Source: Selenomonadaceae bacterium (GTDB lineage Bacteria > Bacillota > Negativicutes > Selenomonadales > Selenomonadaceae). Taken from it: DNA of 64,000 nucleotides. Numbering within the stretch: position 1 is the stretch's first letter; every line of letters begins with the position of its first letter. The translations under genes and the position numbers were made by a program. Shown here one piece after another: positions 52,578 to 61,874 of this stretch. Where the stretch lies: positions 1-64,000 of the forward strand of contig JAFXTD010000043.1 in NCBI GenBank assembly GCA_017535925.1, read 5' to 3'. Below the pieces are notes generated by a model that had not been told where the DNA came from, made no database searches, and worked only from the letters and a program-made list of their open reading frames with translations.

Positions 52578-54290
52578 ATGAATCGAAGAGAATTTGTCAA
52601 AGGGAGCGTGGCGTTGATGGCAGTTGCAATGATAAATCCGAATTTCATTTTCGCCGCCGAAAATTTAAAGTGGTGGCAGAAAAAGCCCGTCTACCAAATT
52701 TATCCGAAGAGTTTTCTCGACACGACCGGCAAGGGCACCGGCGACCTGCGCGGCATCATTCGCAAGCTCGACTACATAAAAAGTTTGAACGTCGGCGCGA
52801 TTTGGTTGACGCCGATTTATCCTTCGCCGATGATCGACAACGGCTACGACATTTCGGACTACACCGGCATTAATCCCCTCTTCGGCACAATGGAGGACTT
52901 CGACGAACTCATTGCCGAGGCGAAGGCGCGCGATATAAAAATCGTCATGGATTTGGTTTTCAATCACAGCTCCGACAAGCACTCTTGGTTTATCGAATCG
53001 AAATCGAGCCGCGACAATCCCAAAGCCGATTGGTACATTTGGCGCGACGAAAAAACTAATTGGCGTTCGATTTTCGGCGGCAGTGCTTGGCAGTGGTGCG
53101 AGGAGCGTCAACAATATTATCTGCACACCTTCGCGAAGGAACAGCCCGATTTGAATTGGGAAAATCCCGACGTTCGGCGAGCCCTCTTCGACGCGGCAAA
53201 TTTCTGGTTGAAAAAAGGAGTAGGCGGTTTCAGAATCGACGCGATTGTTTACATAAAGAAGCCCGAAAAATTTTTGGACGGCACGCCCGACGCCGACGGC
53301 ACTTGCAGCGTTCACAACATGACGGCGAACACGCCCGGCATTTTGGATTTTCTGCACGAGCTCAAGCGCGAAGTTTTCGACGGGCACGATATTTTTACGG
53401 TCGGCGAGGCGAACAGCGTCAAGCCCGAAGAATTACCCGCTTGGGTCGGTGAGCGCGGCGTCTTCAATATGCTTTTCGAATTCAGCCACGTCAATATCAT
53501 GTTCACCAACGGCGACGATGTTTGGCACCGTTCAAAGCCGATTAAGTTGAGCGAATTCAAAAAGGCATTGAGCGACAGTCAGCGGGCGACGCGAGGCAGT
53601 TGGTATCCGATTTATTTTGAGAATCACGACAAGCCTCGTTCGGTGGATAATTTCTTCCCGCACGGCACCGATAAAATTTTGGCGGCGAAGGCAATGGCGA
53701 CGATTCTTTTCACGCTGCGCGGCACGCCTTTTGTCTATCAAGGTGAGGAACTCGGCTTCACGAACACGAAATTTGATTCAATCGACGACTACGACGACAT
53801 TTCCTCACGCGGCGCATACAATTTGGCACGGGCGGACGGCTTGAGCGACAAAGAGGCTTTGAAATTCGTTTGGAAGTTCAGTCGGGACAACGCGCGCACT
53901 CCGATGCAATGGAACACCTCAATTAATGCGGGCTTCACCGGCGGCAAGGCTTGGTTGCCCGTTCACGACGATTTTAAAACTTGCAATGTCGAAGTCGAGG
54001 AGCGCGACGCCGATTCCGTTTTGAATTTTTATCGGAAGATGAGCCGCTTGAGAAATTCGAGCGAGGTTTTGCTCAACGGCGACTACGAGGAACTTTATCC
54101 GAACAACGAGGAAATTTTTGTTTACACGAGAACTTTGGGCTTGAAAAAATTTATAATCGCGGTGAACTTCACGACGCACGATGTAAAATTGCCCGCGAAG
54201 ATTTTCGACGGCGCGAAGAAAATTTCGGGCAACTACTCTGACGAAAAAAATTATTTGCGAGCGACGGAGGCGGTAATCTATGAGCTTTAA
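52578..54290 (+). CDS. GH13 alpha-glucosidase with twin-arginine signal
   Basis: 570 residues. The catalytic domain follows oligo-1,6-glucosidase/trehalose-6-phosphate hydrolase: KPVYQIYPKSFLDTTGKG, VMDLVFNHSSDKH, GGFRIDAI (nucleophile Asp), FTVGEAN (acid/base Glu), YFENHDKPRSV (transition-state Asp), then TPFVYQGEELGFTN. Family members are normally cytoplasmic. This one begins MNRREFVKGSVALMAVAM, a Tat-like signal (N-R-R-E-F-V-K) with a hydrophobic stretch and FAAE cleavage site near 27. Export of the folded enzyme to the periplasm is implied. The SD is AAAGGAGGGTC. A HAD phosphatase overlaps its end by 11 bases. Confidence 0.9.
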   Translation: MNRREFVKGSVALMAVAMINPNFIFAAENLKWWQKKPVYQIYPKSFLDTTGKGTGDLRGIIRKLDYIKSLNVGAIWLTPIYPSPMIDNGYDISDYTGINPLFGTMEDFDELIAEAKARDIKIVMDLVFNHSSDKHSWFIESKSSRDNPKADWYIWRDEKTNWRSIFGGSAWQWCEERQQYYLHTFAKEQPDLNWENPDVRRALFDAANFWLKKGVGGFRIDAIVYIKKPEKFLDGTPDADGTCSVHNMTANTPGILDFLHELKREVFDGHDIFTVGEANSVKPEELPAWVGERGVFNMLFEFSHVNIMFTNGDDVWHRSKPIKLSEFKKALSDSQRATRGSWYPIYFENHDKPRSVDNFFPHGTDKILAAKAMATILFTLRGTPFVYQGEELGFTNTKFDSIDDYDDISSRGAYNLARADGLSDKEALKFVWKFSRDNARTPMQWNTSINAGFTGGKAWLPVHDDFKTCNVEVEERDADSVLNFYRKMSRLRNSSEVLLNGDYEELYPNNEEIFVYTRTLGLKKFIIAVNFTTHDVKLPAKIFDGAKKISGNYSDEKNYLRATEAVIYEL

Positions 54291-55059
54291 GGTTGTGGCG
54301 AGCGACTTCGACGGAACACTTTTCAGGGAACAAAAATTTTCTTCGGAAGATTTGGCGGCGATAAAAAATTGGCGGGCTGCGGGAAATAAATTCGGACTAG
54401 TGACAGGTCGTTGCTACCCGATGCTTATACCTCACTTGCAAGCCGCCGATTTGAAAATTGACTTCGCGATTTGCGACAACGGAGCGATAATTTTCGACGG
54501 CGCGCAGAAAATCATATTTGAAACGGAAATTCCGAAAGAAACCCTGCTTGAACTTTTCAACGAGCCTTTTTTGAAAAAGAGTTTGCATTTTCTGTTCGAG
54601 GCGGCGGACGAAGTTTTTTGCGTCAACGTAAAAGAAAATTCTTGGGTCGTTACGGAAAGACCGCGCTGGGAATTTTTTTTGACGTTCATTGACGCCGCGC
54701 AGGTAAAGTCGCTGTCGAAAAAAATAAATCAGTTTGCCTTAGGTTTTGGAAGTTCGGAAGAAGCACAAGAAGCAGCAGATTTTTTGAATCGCAATTACGG
54801 CGAAAAAATTTTTGCTCAAAAAAATACCCGCAGCCTCGACATTGTGATTGCGGGTATGAATAAAGCTCGCGGCGTTGAAAATCTTTTGAACTTTTACGAT
54901 TGGCGCGGTGAGGTTTACGTTATCGGCGACGAATCAAACGATTTGCCGATGATAAAAAAATTCGGCGGTTGCACGGTCTCTACGGCGAAAGATTTTGTCA
55001 AGCGCGAGGCCTCGGCTGTCTTTGATTCGGTCGGCGCGATGTTGCAAAATTTTTCTTGA
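54280..55059 (+). CDS. Cof-type HAD-superfamily hydrolase
   Basis: 259 residues. Motif I VASDFDGTLF, motif II GLVTGRCYP, motif III Lys near NKARG, and motif IV VIGDESNDLPMIKKFG give a complete HAD active site with a C2B (Cof) cap. These enzymes dephosphorylate sugar phosphates and related metabolites. Overlap with the GH13 gene suggests a sugar-phosphate substrate, by context only. Confidence 0.88.
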   Translation: MSFKVVASDFDGTLFREQKFSSEDLAAIKNWRAAGNKFGLVTGRCYPMLIPHLQAADLKIDFAICDNGAIIFDGAQKIIFETEIPKETLLELFNEPFLKKSLHFLFEAADEVFCVNVKENSWVVTERPRWEFFLTFIDAAQVKSLSKKINQFALGFGSSEEAQEAADFLNRNYGEKIFAQKNTRSLDIVIAGMNKARGVENLLNFYDWRGEVYVIGDESNDLPMIKKFGGCTVSTAKDFVKREASAVFDSVGAMLQNFS

Positions 55060-55084
55060 CAAAATCAGATAAAACTTTTATAAT
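55056..55084 (+). promoter_or_regulatory. Consensus promoter of the tRNA cluster
   Basis: TTGACA and TATAAT, both perfect, with a 17-base spacer; the first tRNA begins 32 bases later. Confidence 0.92.
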
Positions 55085-55115
55085 GCGCCTTGTGTTAGTC
55101 AAGTGACTGATGCAA

Positions 55116-55191
55116 GCGGACATAGCTCATCCGGTAGAGCGCAACCTTGCCAAGGTTGAGGTAGCGAGTTCGAGCCTCGTTGTCCGCTCCA
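55116..55191 (+). tRNA. tRNA-Gly(GCC)
   Basis: GCGGACA ... TGTCCGC-TCCA, anticodon loop TTGCCAA, 76 bases. First of five tRNAs. Confidence 0.94.
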
Positions 55192-55197
55192 GAACAA

Positions 55198-55272
55198 GCG
55201 GAAGTAGCTCAGTGGTAGAGCACAACCTTGCCAAGGTTGGGGTCGCGAGTTCGAGCCTCGTTTTCCGCTCCA
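55198..55272 (+). tRNA. tRNA-Gly(GCC), second copy
   Basis: GCGGAAG ... TTTCCGC-TCCA, anticodon loop TTGCCAA, 75 bases. It differs from the first copy in the acceptor and D arms, so it is not a recent perfect duplicate. Confidence 0.94.
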
Positions 55273-55303
55273 ATTTTTTTTGACAACAAGTTGGTTACCG
55301 GTT

Positions 55304-55380
55304 GGACCCGTAGCTCAGTTGGTTAGAGCAACCGGCTCATAACCGGTCGGTCCCAGGTTCAAGTCCTGGTGGGTCCACCA
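55304..55380 (+). tRNA. tRNA with CAT anticodon, probably tRNA-Ile2 (lysidine type)
   Basis: GGACCCG ... TGGGTCC-ACCA, anticodon loop CTCATAA, 77 bases. Elongator and initiator tRNA-Met are both present at 29 kb. The CTCATAA loop and GGACC acceptor resemble the TilS-modified tRNA-Ile of Bacillus. A second Met tRNA remains possible. Confidence 0.85.
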
Positions 55381-55387
55381 ACATAAA

Positions 55388-55465
55388 GGCCTTGTAGCTC
55401 AGCTGGATTAGAGTATTTGACTACGAATCAAAGGGTCGGGGGTTCAAGTCCCTCCAAGGTCACCA
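55388..55465 (+). tRNA. tRNA-Arg(ACG)
   Basis: GGCCTTG ... CAAGGTC-ACCA, anticodon loop CTACGAA, 78 bases. The A34 needs TadA editing to read CGN codons. Confidence 0.92.
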
Positions 55466-55468
55466 GTC

Positions 55469-55553
55469 GGGTAGGTAGCGAAGTGGCTAAACGCGGCGGA
55501 CTGTAAATCCGCTCCCCTTGGGTACGATGGTTCGAATCCATCCCTGCCCACCA
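55469..55553 (+). tRNA. tRNA-Tyr(GTA)
   Basis: GGGTAGG ... CCTGCCC-ACCA, anticodon loop CTGTAAA, with the long variable arm of class II tRNAs; 85 bases. Confidence 0.94.
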
Positions 55554-55564
55554 TATTGAAATCA

Positions 55565-55591
55565 CAAGTGTCGTCTTCGGGCGGCACTTTT
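55565..55591 (+). terminator. Terminator of the tRNA cluster
   Basis: AAGTGTCG-TCTTCGGG-CGGCACTT followed by TTG. 11 bases past tRNA-Tyr. Confidence 0.75.
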
Positions 55592-55632
55592 GCTTTGCAG
55601 TCTTTCATACTTTCTTTTGTTGCGCCGGGTGT

Positions 55633-55720
55633 TAGGGTGTGTTGGTAAATTCAATCGGCGGCAGAATTCAGCTTTCAGCTAATCGCTAACAGCTACTTTT
55701 GAATTTACCAACACGCTCTA
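55633..55720. mobile_element. Short MITE-like element carrying a heptamer interior
   Basis: 88 bp between TAGGGTGTGTTGGTAAATTCAA and the inverted TTGAATTTACCAACACGCTCTA. The interior is mostly TTCAGCT/TAACAGC-type heptamers instead of the core seen in the longer copies. Confidence 0.8.
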
Positions 55721-55811
55721 GCGATTAGAAAATCCTCAAAGCTTAAAGCTTAATCGGAGACGCCGATTTAATTTAAATACTCAACACTGCGTGAATTCCG
55801 TAAGGCAAAAA

Positions 55812-55906
55812 AAAGTGATTAGTGGTTAGTGATTAGTGATTAGAAAAATCCAATCACCAACCACCAACAACTAACCACTAACAACTAATCACTAACCACT
55901 AATTAT
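55812..55906. repeat. Long heptamer hairpin (AGTGATT / AATCACT)
   Basis: AGTGATTAGTGGTTAGTGATTAGTGATTAG is followed after AAAAATCC by AATCACCAACCACCAACAACTAACCACTAACAACTAATCACTAACCACTAAT. The two halves are inverted variants of the same heptamers and can fold into a stem. It abuts the pgi stop and could end its transcript. The stretch 55721-55811 before it shows nothing recognisable. Confidence 0.88.
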
Positions 55907-57357
55907 CCTTTAGCTTTGAGTTCTTGGAGTTTCGGTCCCATGATTCTCTTGTAAGCCTCGACGCCGGGCTGATTGAAAGCGTCGACGTTGAGCAATTCGC
56001 CTTCGTAAGCAACCGACATTGCCAACAGATACATCAACTCGCCGAGATGATATTCGTTGATTTCGGGGAGCGTGAAGCAGGCATTGAAACGCTTGTTTGA
56101 TTTAAGAGCGTCCGCGTTCGATTGACGAGCAACTTCGAGAGCATCGCCCATTGTCACGCCCGAAATGTCAGCAAGTTTCTTGACGTTCGGGAAAATGTTC
56201 GGGATTGTCAAATCGTTCGCCCATTTCTCAACCTTGATGAACTGAACGACTTTATCGAGCGTGCCTTCTTGGTGCTGTTGCGTTTGAGAGTGCATATCGG
56301 TGGTGCCGACTGCAACGAGCGGCGTGCGTCCTTCACAAACTTCTTTGCCTTCCTTGTCGAATTGCTTGCCGAGTGATTCGGCGAGGAGTTGGATATACCA
56401 TTCGGACAGCGACTTGAGATAATCGCCGTAGGGCATCATGACTTCGATATTGCGTCCGTATTTTTTGTAAGCGATAACTTTGAGCGCGGCATTGAGCATT
56501 GCGGGGTTTTGCCAAATGTCCTCGTTCTTGCAAGCTTCGTCCATATCGCGTGCGCCTTCGAGGAATTTTTCAATGTTCATGCCGATAACCGCAGCCGTCG
56601 AAAGACCGACTTCACAGAAAACGGTGAAACGTCCGCCAACGCCATCGGGCACAGCAAAAGTTTCCCAGCCGTTGTCGACCGCGATTTGCTTGAGGAGAGT
56701 TTTCTTTTCCATGTTCGGGTCGGTGACTGCAACGCATTCAACCTCAATGTTGGCATCTTTCTTGAGCGCGTCGAGGATAACCATGAAGTTGCTCATTGTG
56801 TCGAGGGTGCCGCCGCTCTTGGAAATGCAAATCAACATGACTTTGTATTTGCCGCCCTTGTTCGCCGCCATAGCCTTGAGGTGATTGATAATGTCGCTGG
56901 TTCTGCGCGGGTCGATATTCTGTCCGCTGAAGTAAACTTTGGGCAAGCCTTTGCGTTGTTCGGTTGTCCAAGTGTTCCAAAATTCGCCGCAGAAAATATC
57001 GAAGAGAACTTTATTGCCGAGGAACGAGCCGCCGATACCGAGTGAAACAACCGCGTCGACATTGTTGCGGATTCTTTCCGTGAAGTCGTGGAGGCGTTGA
57101 ATCGAGGCGGGCGAATTGAGATTGAGTTTGCCGTTTTCTTCGGTGATGTAGGGCAGCTTGGAGAAGTAAACTTTTTCGGGGTTGCCGTCTTTGGAGAGGT
57201 GAGCTTTGATAAAGCCGTCCTTGCGCATGACCTTCATTGCCTCGTGAGCGGCTTTGAGTGCGTCTTTGCATTCGTCGAGGTCGGCTTGAGTGACTTTGCC
57301 TTCGCCGAAGAGGTTATCATAGTCGAAGCTGAAACCTGATTTTAAAGTAAGAGCCAT
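55903..57357 (-). CDS. pgi: Glucose-6-phosphate isomerase
   Basis: 484 residues. SLGIGGSFLGNKVLFDI holds the phosphate loop, SKSGGTLDTMSNF the sugar-phosphate site, DGVGGRFTVFCEVG the PGI signature, and QQHQEGTLDKVVQF the catalytic His/Glu region. It interconverts glucose 6-phosphate and fructose 6-phosphate. The ATG at 57357 has GGAAAGGAAG upstream. It lies 60 bases downstream of pgm on the same strand. Confidence 0.95.
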   Translation of the reverse strand: MALTLKSGFSFDYDNLFGEGKVTQADLDECKDALKAAHEAMKVMRKDGFIKAHLSKDGNPEKVYFSKLPYITEENGKLNLNSPASIQRLHDFTERIRNNVDAVVSLGIGGSFLGNKVLFDIFCGEFWNTWTTEQRKGLPKVYFSGQNIDPRRTSDIINHLKAMAANKGGKYKVMLICISKSGGTLDTMSNFMVILDALKKDANIEVECVAVTDPNMEKKTLLKQIAVDNGWETFAVPDGVGGRFTVFCEVGLSTAAVIGMNIEKFLEGARDMDEACKNEDIWQNPAMLNAALKVIAYKKYGRNIEVMMPYGDYLKSLSEWYIQLLAESLGKQFDKEGKEVCEGRTPLVAVGTTDMHSQTQQHQEGTLDKVVQFIKVEKWANDLTIPNIFPNVKKLADISGVTMGDALEVARQSNADALKSNKRFNACFTLPEINEYHLGELMYLLAMSVAYEGELLNVDAFNQPGVEAYKRIMGPKLQELKAKG

Positions 57358-57417
57358 CAAAAATTCTTCCTTTCCATTTCCAAAACCGTTAAACCTTACC
57401 TGTTAAAGTGATTCGAA

Positions 57418-59031
57418 TCACACAACGGAGGCGACGATTTCGCCCGCTTCTTTTTGAATTTGAGCGAGGTGTTCCGCGCTGACAAAACTTTCCGCGTAGA
57501 CTTTGCACATATCTTCTGTGCCGGAGGGACGAGCCGCGAACCAGCCTTTATCGGTGACGACTTTCAAGCCGCCGATAGATGCGCCGTTGCCGGGAGCCTT
57601 CGTGAACTTGCCGGTAATCTTCGCGCCTGCAAGAGTATCAGCCTTGAGGTTTTCGGGAGCCAATTTGCCGAGAGCCGCTTTTTGGTCGGGAGTGGCGGGC
57701 GTGTCTTTGCGAGCATAGTAGAACGTGCCGAATTTGTCGGTGAGTTCCTTGTGATGTTCGGAAGGATTCTTGCCGGTCTTGGCAGTGATTTCGACGGCGA
57801 GCAAGTCCATAATGATACCGTCTTTATCGGTTGTCCAAACGGAAGCGTCTTTGCAGAGGAAGGACGCGCCCGCAGATTCTTCGCCGCCGAAGCCCATTGA
57901 GCCGTCAAACAAGCCGTCAACGAACCACTTAAAGCCGACGGGAACTTCACAAAGTTTTCTGCCGATATCAGCAGCGACCTTGTCAATCAGCGAGCTTGAA
58001 ACGAGCGTTTTGCCGACCATAGCGTCTTTGCTCCAGCCGGGGCGATTCGTGAAGAGATATTTAATCGCGACTGCAAGATAATGATTCGGATTCATCAAGC
58101 CTTGCGGAGTGACAATGCCGTGACGGTCATAGTCGGTGTCGTTGCCGAAAGCAATATCGTATTTGTCTTTGAGCGCGATAAGATTTGCCATAGCGAACGG
58201 CGACGAGCAGTCCATACGGATTTTGCCGTCGTGGTCGGGAGGCATGAAGCTGAACGTGTAATCGATGTTGGGATTGACGACGTTAATCGGCTTTTTAATT
58301 CCGTAGACTTCGTTAATCAAATCCCAGTAGAAAATGCCGGAGCCGCCGAGCGGGTCTGCGCCGACGTTGAGTCCCGAATTGACAACGGCGTCCATGTCGA
58401 TAACTCTGCCGAGAGCTTTGACGTAAGGCATCATGTAATCCATGAAGTGCACGTTGTCGAGTTTGATTGCGCGTTCGAAGGGAATACGTTTGACGACTTT
58501 TGCGACGCCCTCTTTGATAATTTCGTTGGCGCGGTTTTGAATTATCTTGGTCGTTTCTGCAGAAGCGGGGCCGCCTGTTGTCGGGTCGTACTTAATGCCG
58601 CCGTCAGTCGGAGGATTGTGGCTCGGCGTGATAACGATACCGTCAGCCTGCTTTGCCTCTTTTTTCTCGTAGTTGTGCTCAAGAATGATTCTGCTTACGA
58701 CGGGAGTCGGGACGGGTTTGAAATCCTCTTGCAAAACAATTTCAACGCCGTTAGCCGCCAAGACTTCTACGCAGGAGCGAAGTGCCGGCTCGGAAAGTGC
58801 GTGAGTGTCCGCGCCGATAAACAACGGACCTTGAATCTTTTCGGCGGTGCGATATTCATAGACCGCCTGCGCGATGGCGAGGATGTGTTCTTCGTTGAAG
58901 CTGTGAAGCTTGGAACTGCCCCTGTGCCCCGATGTGCCGAACGCGACGCCTTGAGTTTTATTCTCCGGGTCGGGCGCGAGGGTGTAGTAATCGCTAATCA
59001 AGGACGGAAGGTTGACAACGGTTTTACTCAT
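57418..59031 (-). CDS. pgm: Phosphoglucomutase (alpha-D-glucose specific)
   Basis: 537 residues of the E. coli Pgm type. [17 protein letters not shown] is the N-terminal substrate loop, [19 protein letters not shown] contains the phosphoserine, [12 protein letters not shown] the Mg-binding loop, and [17 protein letters not shown] the phosphate-contact loop. It converts glucose 1-phosphate and 6-phosphate. With pgi it forms a compact hexose-phosphate unit. SD AAAGGAGGACTC. Confidence 0.95.
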   Translation of the reverse strand: MSKTVVNLPSLISDYYTLAPDPENKTQGVAFGTSGHRGSSKLHSFNEEHILAIAQAVYEYRTAEKIQGPLFIGADTHALSEPALRSCVEVLAANGVEIVLQEDFKPVPTPVVSRIILEHNYEKKEAKQADGIVITPSHNPPTDGGIKYDPTTGGPASAETTKIIQNRANEIIKEGVAKVVKRIPFERAIKLDNVHFMDYMMPYVKALGRVIDMDAVVNSGLNVGADPLGGSGIFYWDLINEVYGIKKPINVVNPNIDYTFSFMPPDHDGKIRMDCSSPFAMANLIALKDKYDIAFGNDTDYDRHGIVTPQGLMNPNHYLAVAIKYLFTNRPGWSKDAMVGKTLVSSSLIDKVAADIGRKLCEVPVGFKWFVDGLFDGSMGFGGEESAGASFLCKDASVWTTDKDGIIMDLLAVEITAKTGKNPSEHHKELTDKFGTFYYARKDTPATPDQKAALGKLAPENLKADTLAGAKITGKFTKAPGNGASIGGLKVVTDKGWFAARPSGTEDMCKVYAESFVSAEHLAQIQKEAGEIVASVV

Positions 59032-59096
59032 AATGAGTCCTCCTTTGGTTGAAAAATTTTTATCACATGCTCAATAGAGCGATTTAGGCTAACGTA

Positions 59097-59519
59097 TTAC
59101 CACTTGGAATAATTGACTTTTCGTTTAATGGCAGACCGTGCATATTCTGAAATTTCGCCGGGCTTGCTGATATAAATAACTTTCGCAATACGGCGTTCAG
59201 GTTTACCGGAAAGTTTATTATTAAAATAGACTTCAACAAAATCGCCAATTTGCACTCCGTCAACTTTGCCCAATAAGTAGTCATAATATTTCTTGTCGTT
59301 CTTTTTAAAAATGACACGAACGAAAGTATTCTCGTCACTCAAAAGCGGCGGCGGTGTTTGAGTGGGCGACGATTGAACAGCGGCAGATTTTTGGCTTTGC
59401 AGTCTGTGAAGTTCGTTCTTTAAGGCGGCAATTTCTTCGCGCTTTTTATGCAACAGATATGCGAGGAATCCGACAACGCACAATAAAAAAGTAACAATTA
59501 CGTCCACTGCAATTATCAA
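59097..59519 (-). CDS. Small membrane-anchored protein with coiled coil
   Basis: 140 residues. One N-terminal membrane helix (VIVTFLLCVVGFLAYLLH), a charged coiled coil (~25-50), a Ser/Pro/Thr/Gln linker, and a C-terminal beta-rich domain (FVRVIFKKNDKKYYDYLLGKV, DFVEVYFNNKLSG) that resembles no family I can name. The start overlaps the end of the upstream phosphomannomutase gene and is TTG or an in-frame GTG at codon 5, with no strong SD. Confidence 0.6.
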   Translation of the reverse strand: MIIAVDVIVTFLLCVVGFLAYLLHKKREEIAALKNELHRLQSQKSAAVQSSPTQTPPPLLSDENTFVRVIFKKNDKKYYDYLLGKVDGVQIGDFVEVYFNNKLSGKPERRIAKVIYISKPGEISEYARSAIKRKVNYSKW

Positions 59520-59522
59520 CTT

Positions 59523-60887
59523 TCAGCCGCGAATAATCGCAAGCAACTCATCGCGTTTGGTTTCCATTAAAATTTTATCGCCGCGAGCCTCGACATTGAG
59601 GCGGATAAAAGGTTCGGTCTGTGAGCCGCGCAGATTGAATCGCCAATCGGGATAATCGACGCTCAAGCCGTCAATGTGACTGACGGTGCCGCTTGTGCCG
59701 TAGAGTTCCTCAATCTTTGACATAATCTCTTTGACTTTTTCGACGCCGGAAACTTTCGTATTGATTTCGCCGCTGACGGGATATTTGGCAATCCTGTCCG
59801 CCATGAGCTGCGATAAAGTTTTATCCGTCTTGCCGAGCAGTTCCAAAATCAAAAGCCAAGGAATCATTCCGCTGTCGCAGTAATAAAAATCGCGGAAATA
59901 GTGATGCGCCGACATTTCGCCGCCGTAAATCGCATTTTCCGCACGCATGAGCTCTTTTATGTAGACGTGTCCCGAACGACACATAATCGGTTTGCCGCCG
60001 AGGTTTTCGACAATGTCAATCGTATTCCAAATGGCGCGAGGGTCGTAGATGATTTTTTCGCCGCGATTTTTTTTGCAGAAAGCTTCCGCCAAAAGCCCGA
60101 CCATATAATAGCCTTCGATAAAGCCGCCTGTTTCGTCAAATAAAAAGCAACGGTCAAAATCGCCGTCAAAGGCAATGCCGCAATCCGCACCGCTTTGTTT
60201 GACAGCCGCCGAAGTTTCTGCGCGGGCGTCTTGGAGCAGGGGATTGGGTACGCCGTTGGGGAAGAAGCCGTTGGAGTTGTTATGAACTTTGACAATATCG
60301 AAAGGCAAAAATTTTTCCAGCTCGTTGATAATCGGACCTGCCGAGCCGTTGCCGGTGTTTATGACGACTTTAAACGGTTTAAGATTTTTCACGTCGACGT
60401 AAGACAAAATGCATTTGATATAATCGGACAAGATGTCAATCCTGTGAACGGTGCCGGTTGCTTTGCGGAAAGACCAATCGCGATTTTCATCCTCGACCGC
60501 CGCTTTGACGGCAAGCAAACCGCTCTTGGGAGCAACGGGGCGCACGCCTTTGCCGACAAACTTCATGCCGTTATATTCCTTCGGATTGTGGGAGGCGGTA
60601 ATCATAATGCCGCCGTCGAATGAATGAAAACCCGTCGTGAAGTAAATCATTTCGGTGCCGCATTGCCCGATGTCATAAACTTCACAACCCGCCTCTGTAA
60701 GCCCGCGAGTGAGCGCGTCAAAAAGCGTCAAGCCCGAAAGTCGAATATCATGTCCGACGGCAACTTTTTTTGCGTTGAAAATTTCGGGAAAAACTCTGCC
60801 GACACGATAAGCAAGTTCTTGGTTTATGCTTTCGGGATAAATGCCGCGAATGTCATAGGCTCCGAAGCCGGAAGTGTTTATTGCCAT
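59523..60887 (-). CDS. Phosphomannomutase/phosphoglucomutase (ManB/AlgC type)
   Basis: 454 residues from ATG 60887 (AAGGAGCGCG). GAYDIRGIYPESIN replaces the usual YDIRG start, ITASHNPKEYNGMKF has the active phosphoserine, FDGDFDRCFLFDE the Mg site, and DGLSVDYPDWRFNLRGSQTEP the C-terminal substrate loop. It interconverts mannose or glucose 1- and 6-phosphates for surface polysaccharide. Which sugar is preferred cannot be read; both are usual for this subgroup. Confidence 0.88.
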   Translation of the reverse strand: MAINTSGFGAYDIRGIYPESINQELAYRVGRVFPEIFNAKKVAVGHDIRLSGLTLFDALTRGLTEAGCEVYDIGQCGTEMIYFTTGFHSFDGGIMITASHNPKEYNGMKFVGKGVRPVAPKSGLLAVKAAVEDENRDWSFRKATGTVHRIDILSDYIKCILSYVDVKNLKPFKVVINTGNGSAGPIINELEKFLPFDIVKVHNNSNGFFPNGVPNPLLQDARAETSAAVKQSGADCGIAFDGDFDRCFLFDETGGFIEGYYMVGLLAEAFCKKNRGEKIIYDPRAIWNTIDIVENLGGKPIMCRSGHVYIKELMRAENAIYGGEMSAHHYFRDFYYCDSGMIPWLLILELLGKTDKTLSQLMADRIAKYPVSGEINTKVSGVEKVKEIMSKIEELYGTSGTVSHIDGLSVDYPDWRFNLRGSQTEPFIRLNVEARGDKILMETKRDELLAIIRG

Positions 60888-61012
60888 GTTGCACGCGCTC
60901 CTTGTGATAATTTTTTCTTTCAATTTAACTTTGCTATTCTATTCGGGCGAAAAATTTCCTTTCGAATTTGCAGAAAATTTTTTTATCATTTGTCGTTAAA
61001 TCAAAGACAGCA

Positions 61013-61046
61013 AAAAAGACCGCGCAGATTTCAACGCGGTCTTTTT
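61013..61046. terminator. Bidirectional terminator
   Basis: AAAAAGACCGCG-CAGATTTCAA-CGCGGTCTTTTT. It serves the rubrerythrin gene on minus. Confidence 0.9.
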
Positions 61047-61069
61047 GCATATGTGATTACAAAAAATTT

Positions 61070-61612
61070 TTACTTGAAGTAACGTTTCAGCAGACCCGCA
61101 AAAGCTTTTCCGTGACGAGCTTCATCGCGAGCCATTTCGTGGACGGTGTCGTGAATTGCGTCGAGGTTGAGAGCTTTGGCGCGTTTGGCAAGGTCGGTTT
61201 TGCCTGCGGTTGCTCCGTTCTCTGCTTCCACACGCATTTTCAAATTTTTCTCGGTGCTGTCAGTGAGGACTTCGCCCAACAGCTCGGCGAACTTGGCAGC
61301 GTGTTCGGCTTCTTCCAAAGCAGCGCGACGCCAATACTCTCCGATTTCGGGATAGCCTTCACGATAGGCGACGCGTGCCATTGCAAGATACATGCCGACT
61401 TCGGTGCATTCGCCGGTGAAGTTTGCGCGCAGGTCTCTGATAATATCCTCGGGTGCACCTTTCGCCACGCCGACGACGTGTTCGGCTGCCCAAGTCAATT
61501 CGCCTTCTTGTTTGGTGAATTTTTCGGCGGGGGCTTTGCAGACGGGGCATTCAATCGGCGGCTCGTCGCCTTCGTAGACGTAACCGCAAACGTTGCAAAC
61601 ATACTTAGCCAT
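61070..61612 (-). CDS. rbr: Reverse-order rubrerythrin
   Basis: 180 residues from ATG 61612 (GGAGGTTTTAATT). The rubredoxin domain comes first ([22 protein letters not shown], four Cys) and the di-iron four-helix bundle second ([20 protein letters not shown]), the reverse of classical rubrerythrin. In clostridia this form reduces H2O2 and O2, an anaerobe's oxidative-stress defence. Single gene. Confidence 0.94.
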   Translation of the reverse strand: MAKYVCNVCGYVYEGDEPPIECPVCKAPAEKFTKQEGELTWAAEHVVGVAKGAPEDIIRDLRANFTGECTEVGMYLAMARVAYREGYPEIGEYWRRAALEEAEHAAKFAELLGEVLTDSTEKNLKMRVEAENGATAGKTDLAKRAKALNLDAIHDTVHEMARDEARHGKAFAGLLKRYFK

Positions 61613-61690
61613 AATTAAAACCTCCATATAATTTTTTCATACGCTTGTGTGAATTATAGCATAGAGGTTTTACTTTGGCAAGTTAGTTAT

Positions 61691-61834
61691 TAGGGCATGT
61701 TGGTAAATTCAAAAGCAACGGTTGGCGAAAGCCCGGTCGTCATGGATGACGCTGCAAAAGAAAAGTAGAAGAAAAAATAAAAGTTATTATAACGCTCAAT
61801 CGATGCTGACGATTTAATTTACCAACAAACCCTA
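61691..61834. mobile_element. MITE-like element, 144 bp
   Basis: The left end TAGGGCATGTTGGTAAATTCA and the right end (reverse complement TAGGGTTTGTTGGTAAATTAA) pair at 18 of 21 positions. The interior has GCCCGGTCGTCATGGATGACG and GCAAAAGAAAAGTAG, shared with 39482-39700 and 2703-2845. No ORF. Confidence 0.82.
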
Positions 61835-61840
61835 ACCACT

Positions 61841-61872
61841 AAACTCCCGTCACTTCGGCGAGGAGTTTTTTT
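61841..61872 (+). terminator. Orphan terminator-like hairpin
   Basis: AAACTCC ... GGAGTTT followed by T4, with no plus-strand gene upstream. It may be left from a lost gene. Confidence 0.5.
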
Positions 61873-61874
61873 GT

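Noticed and set aside
58081-59052. 323-codon open frame on plus
   Set aside because: Antisense shadow of pgm.
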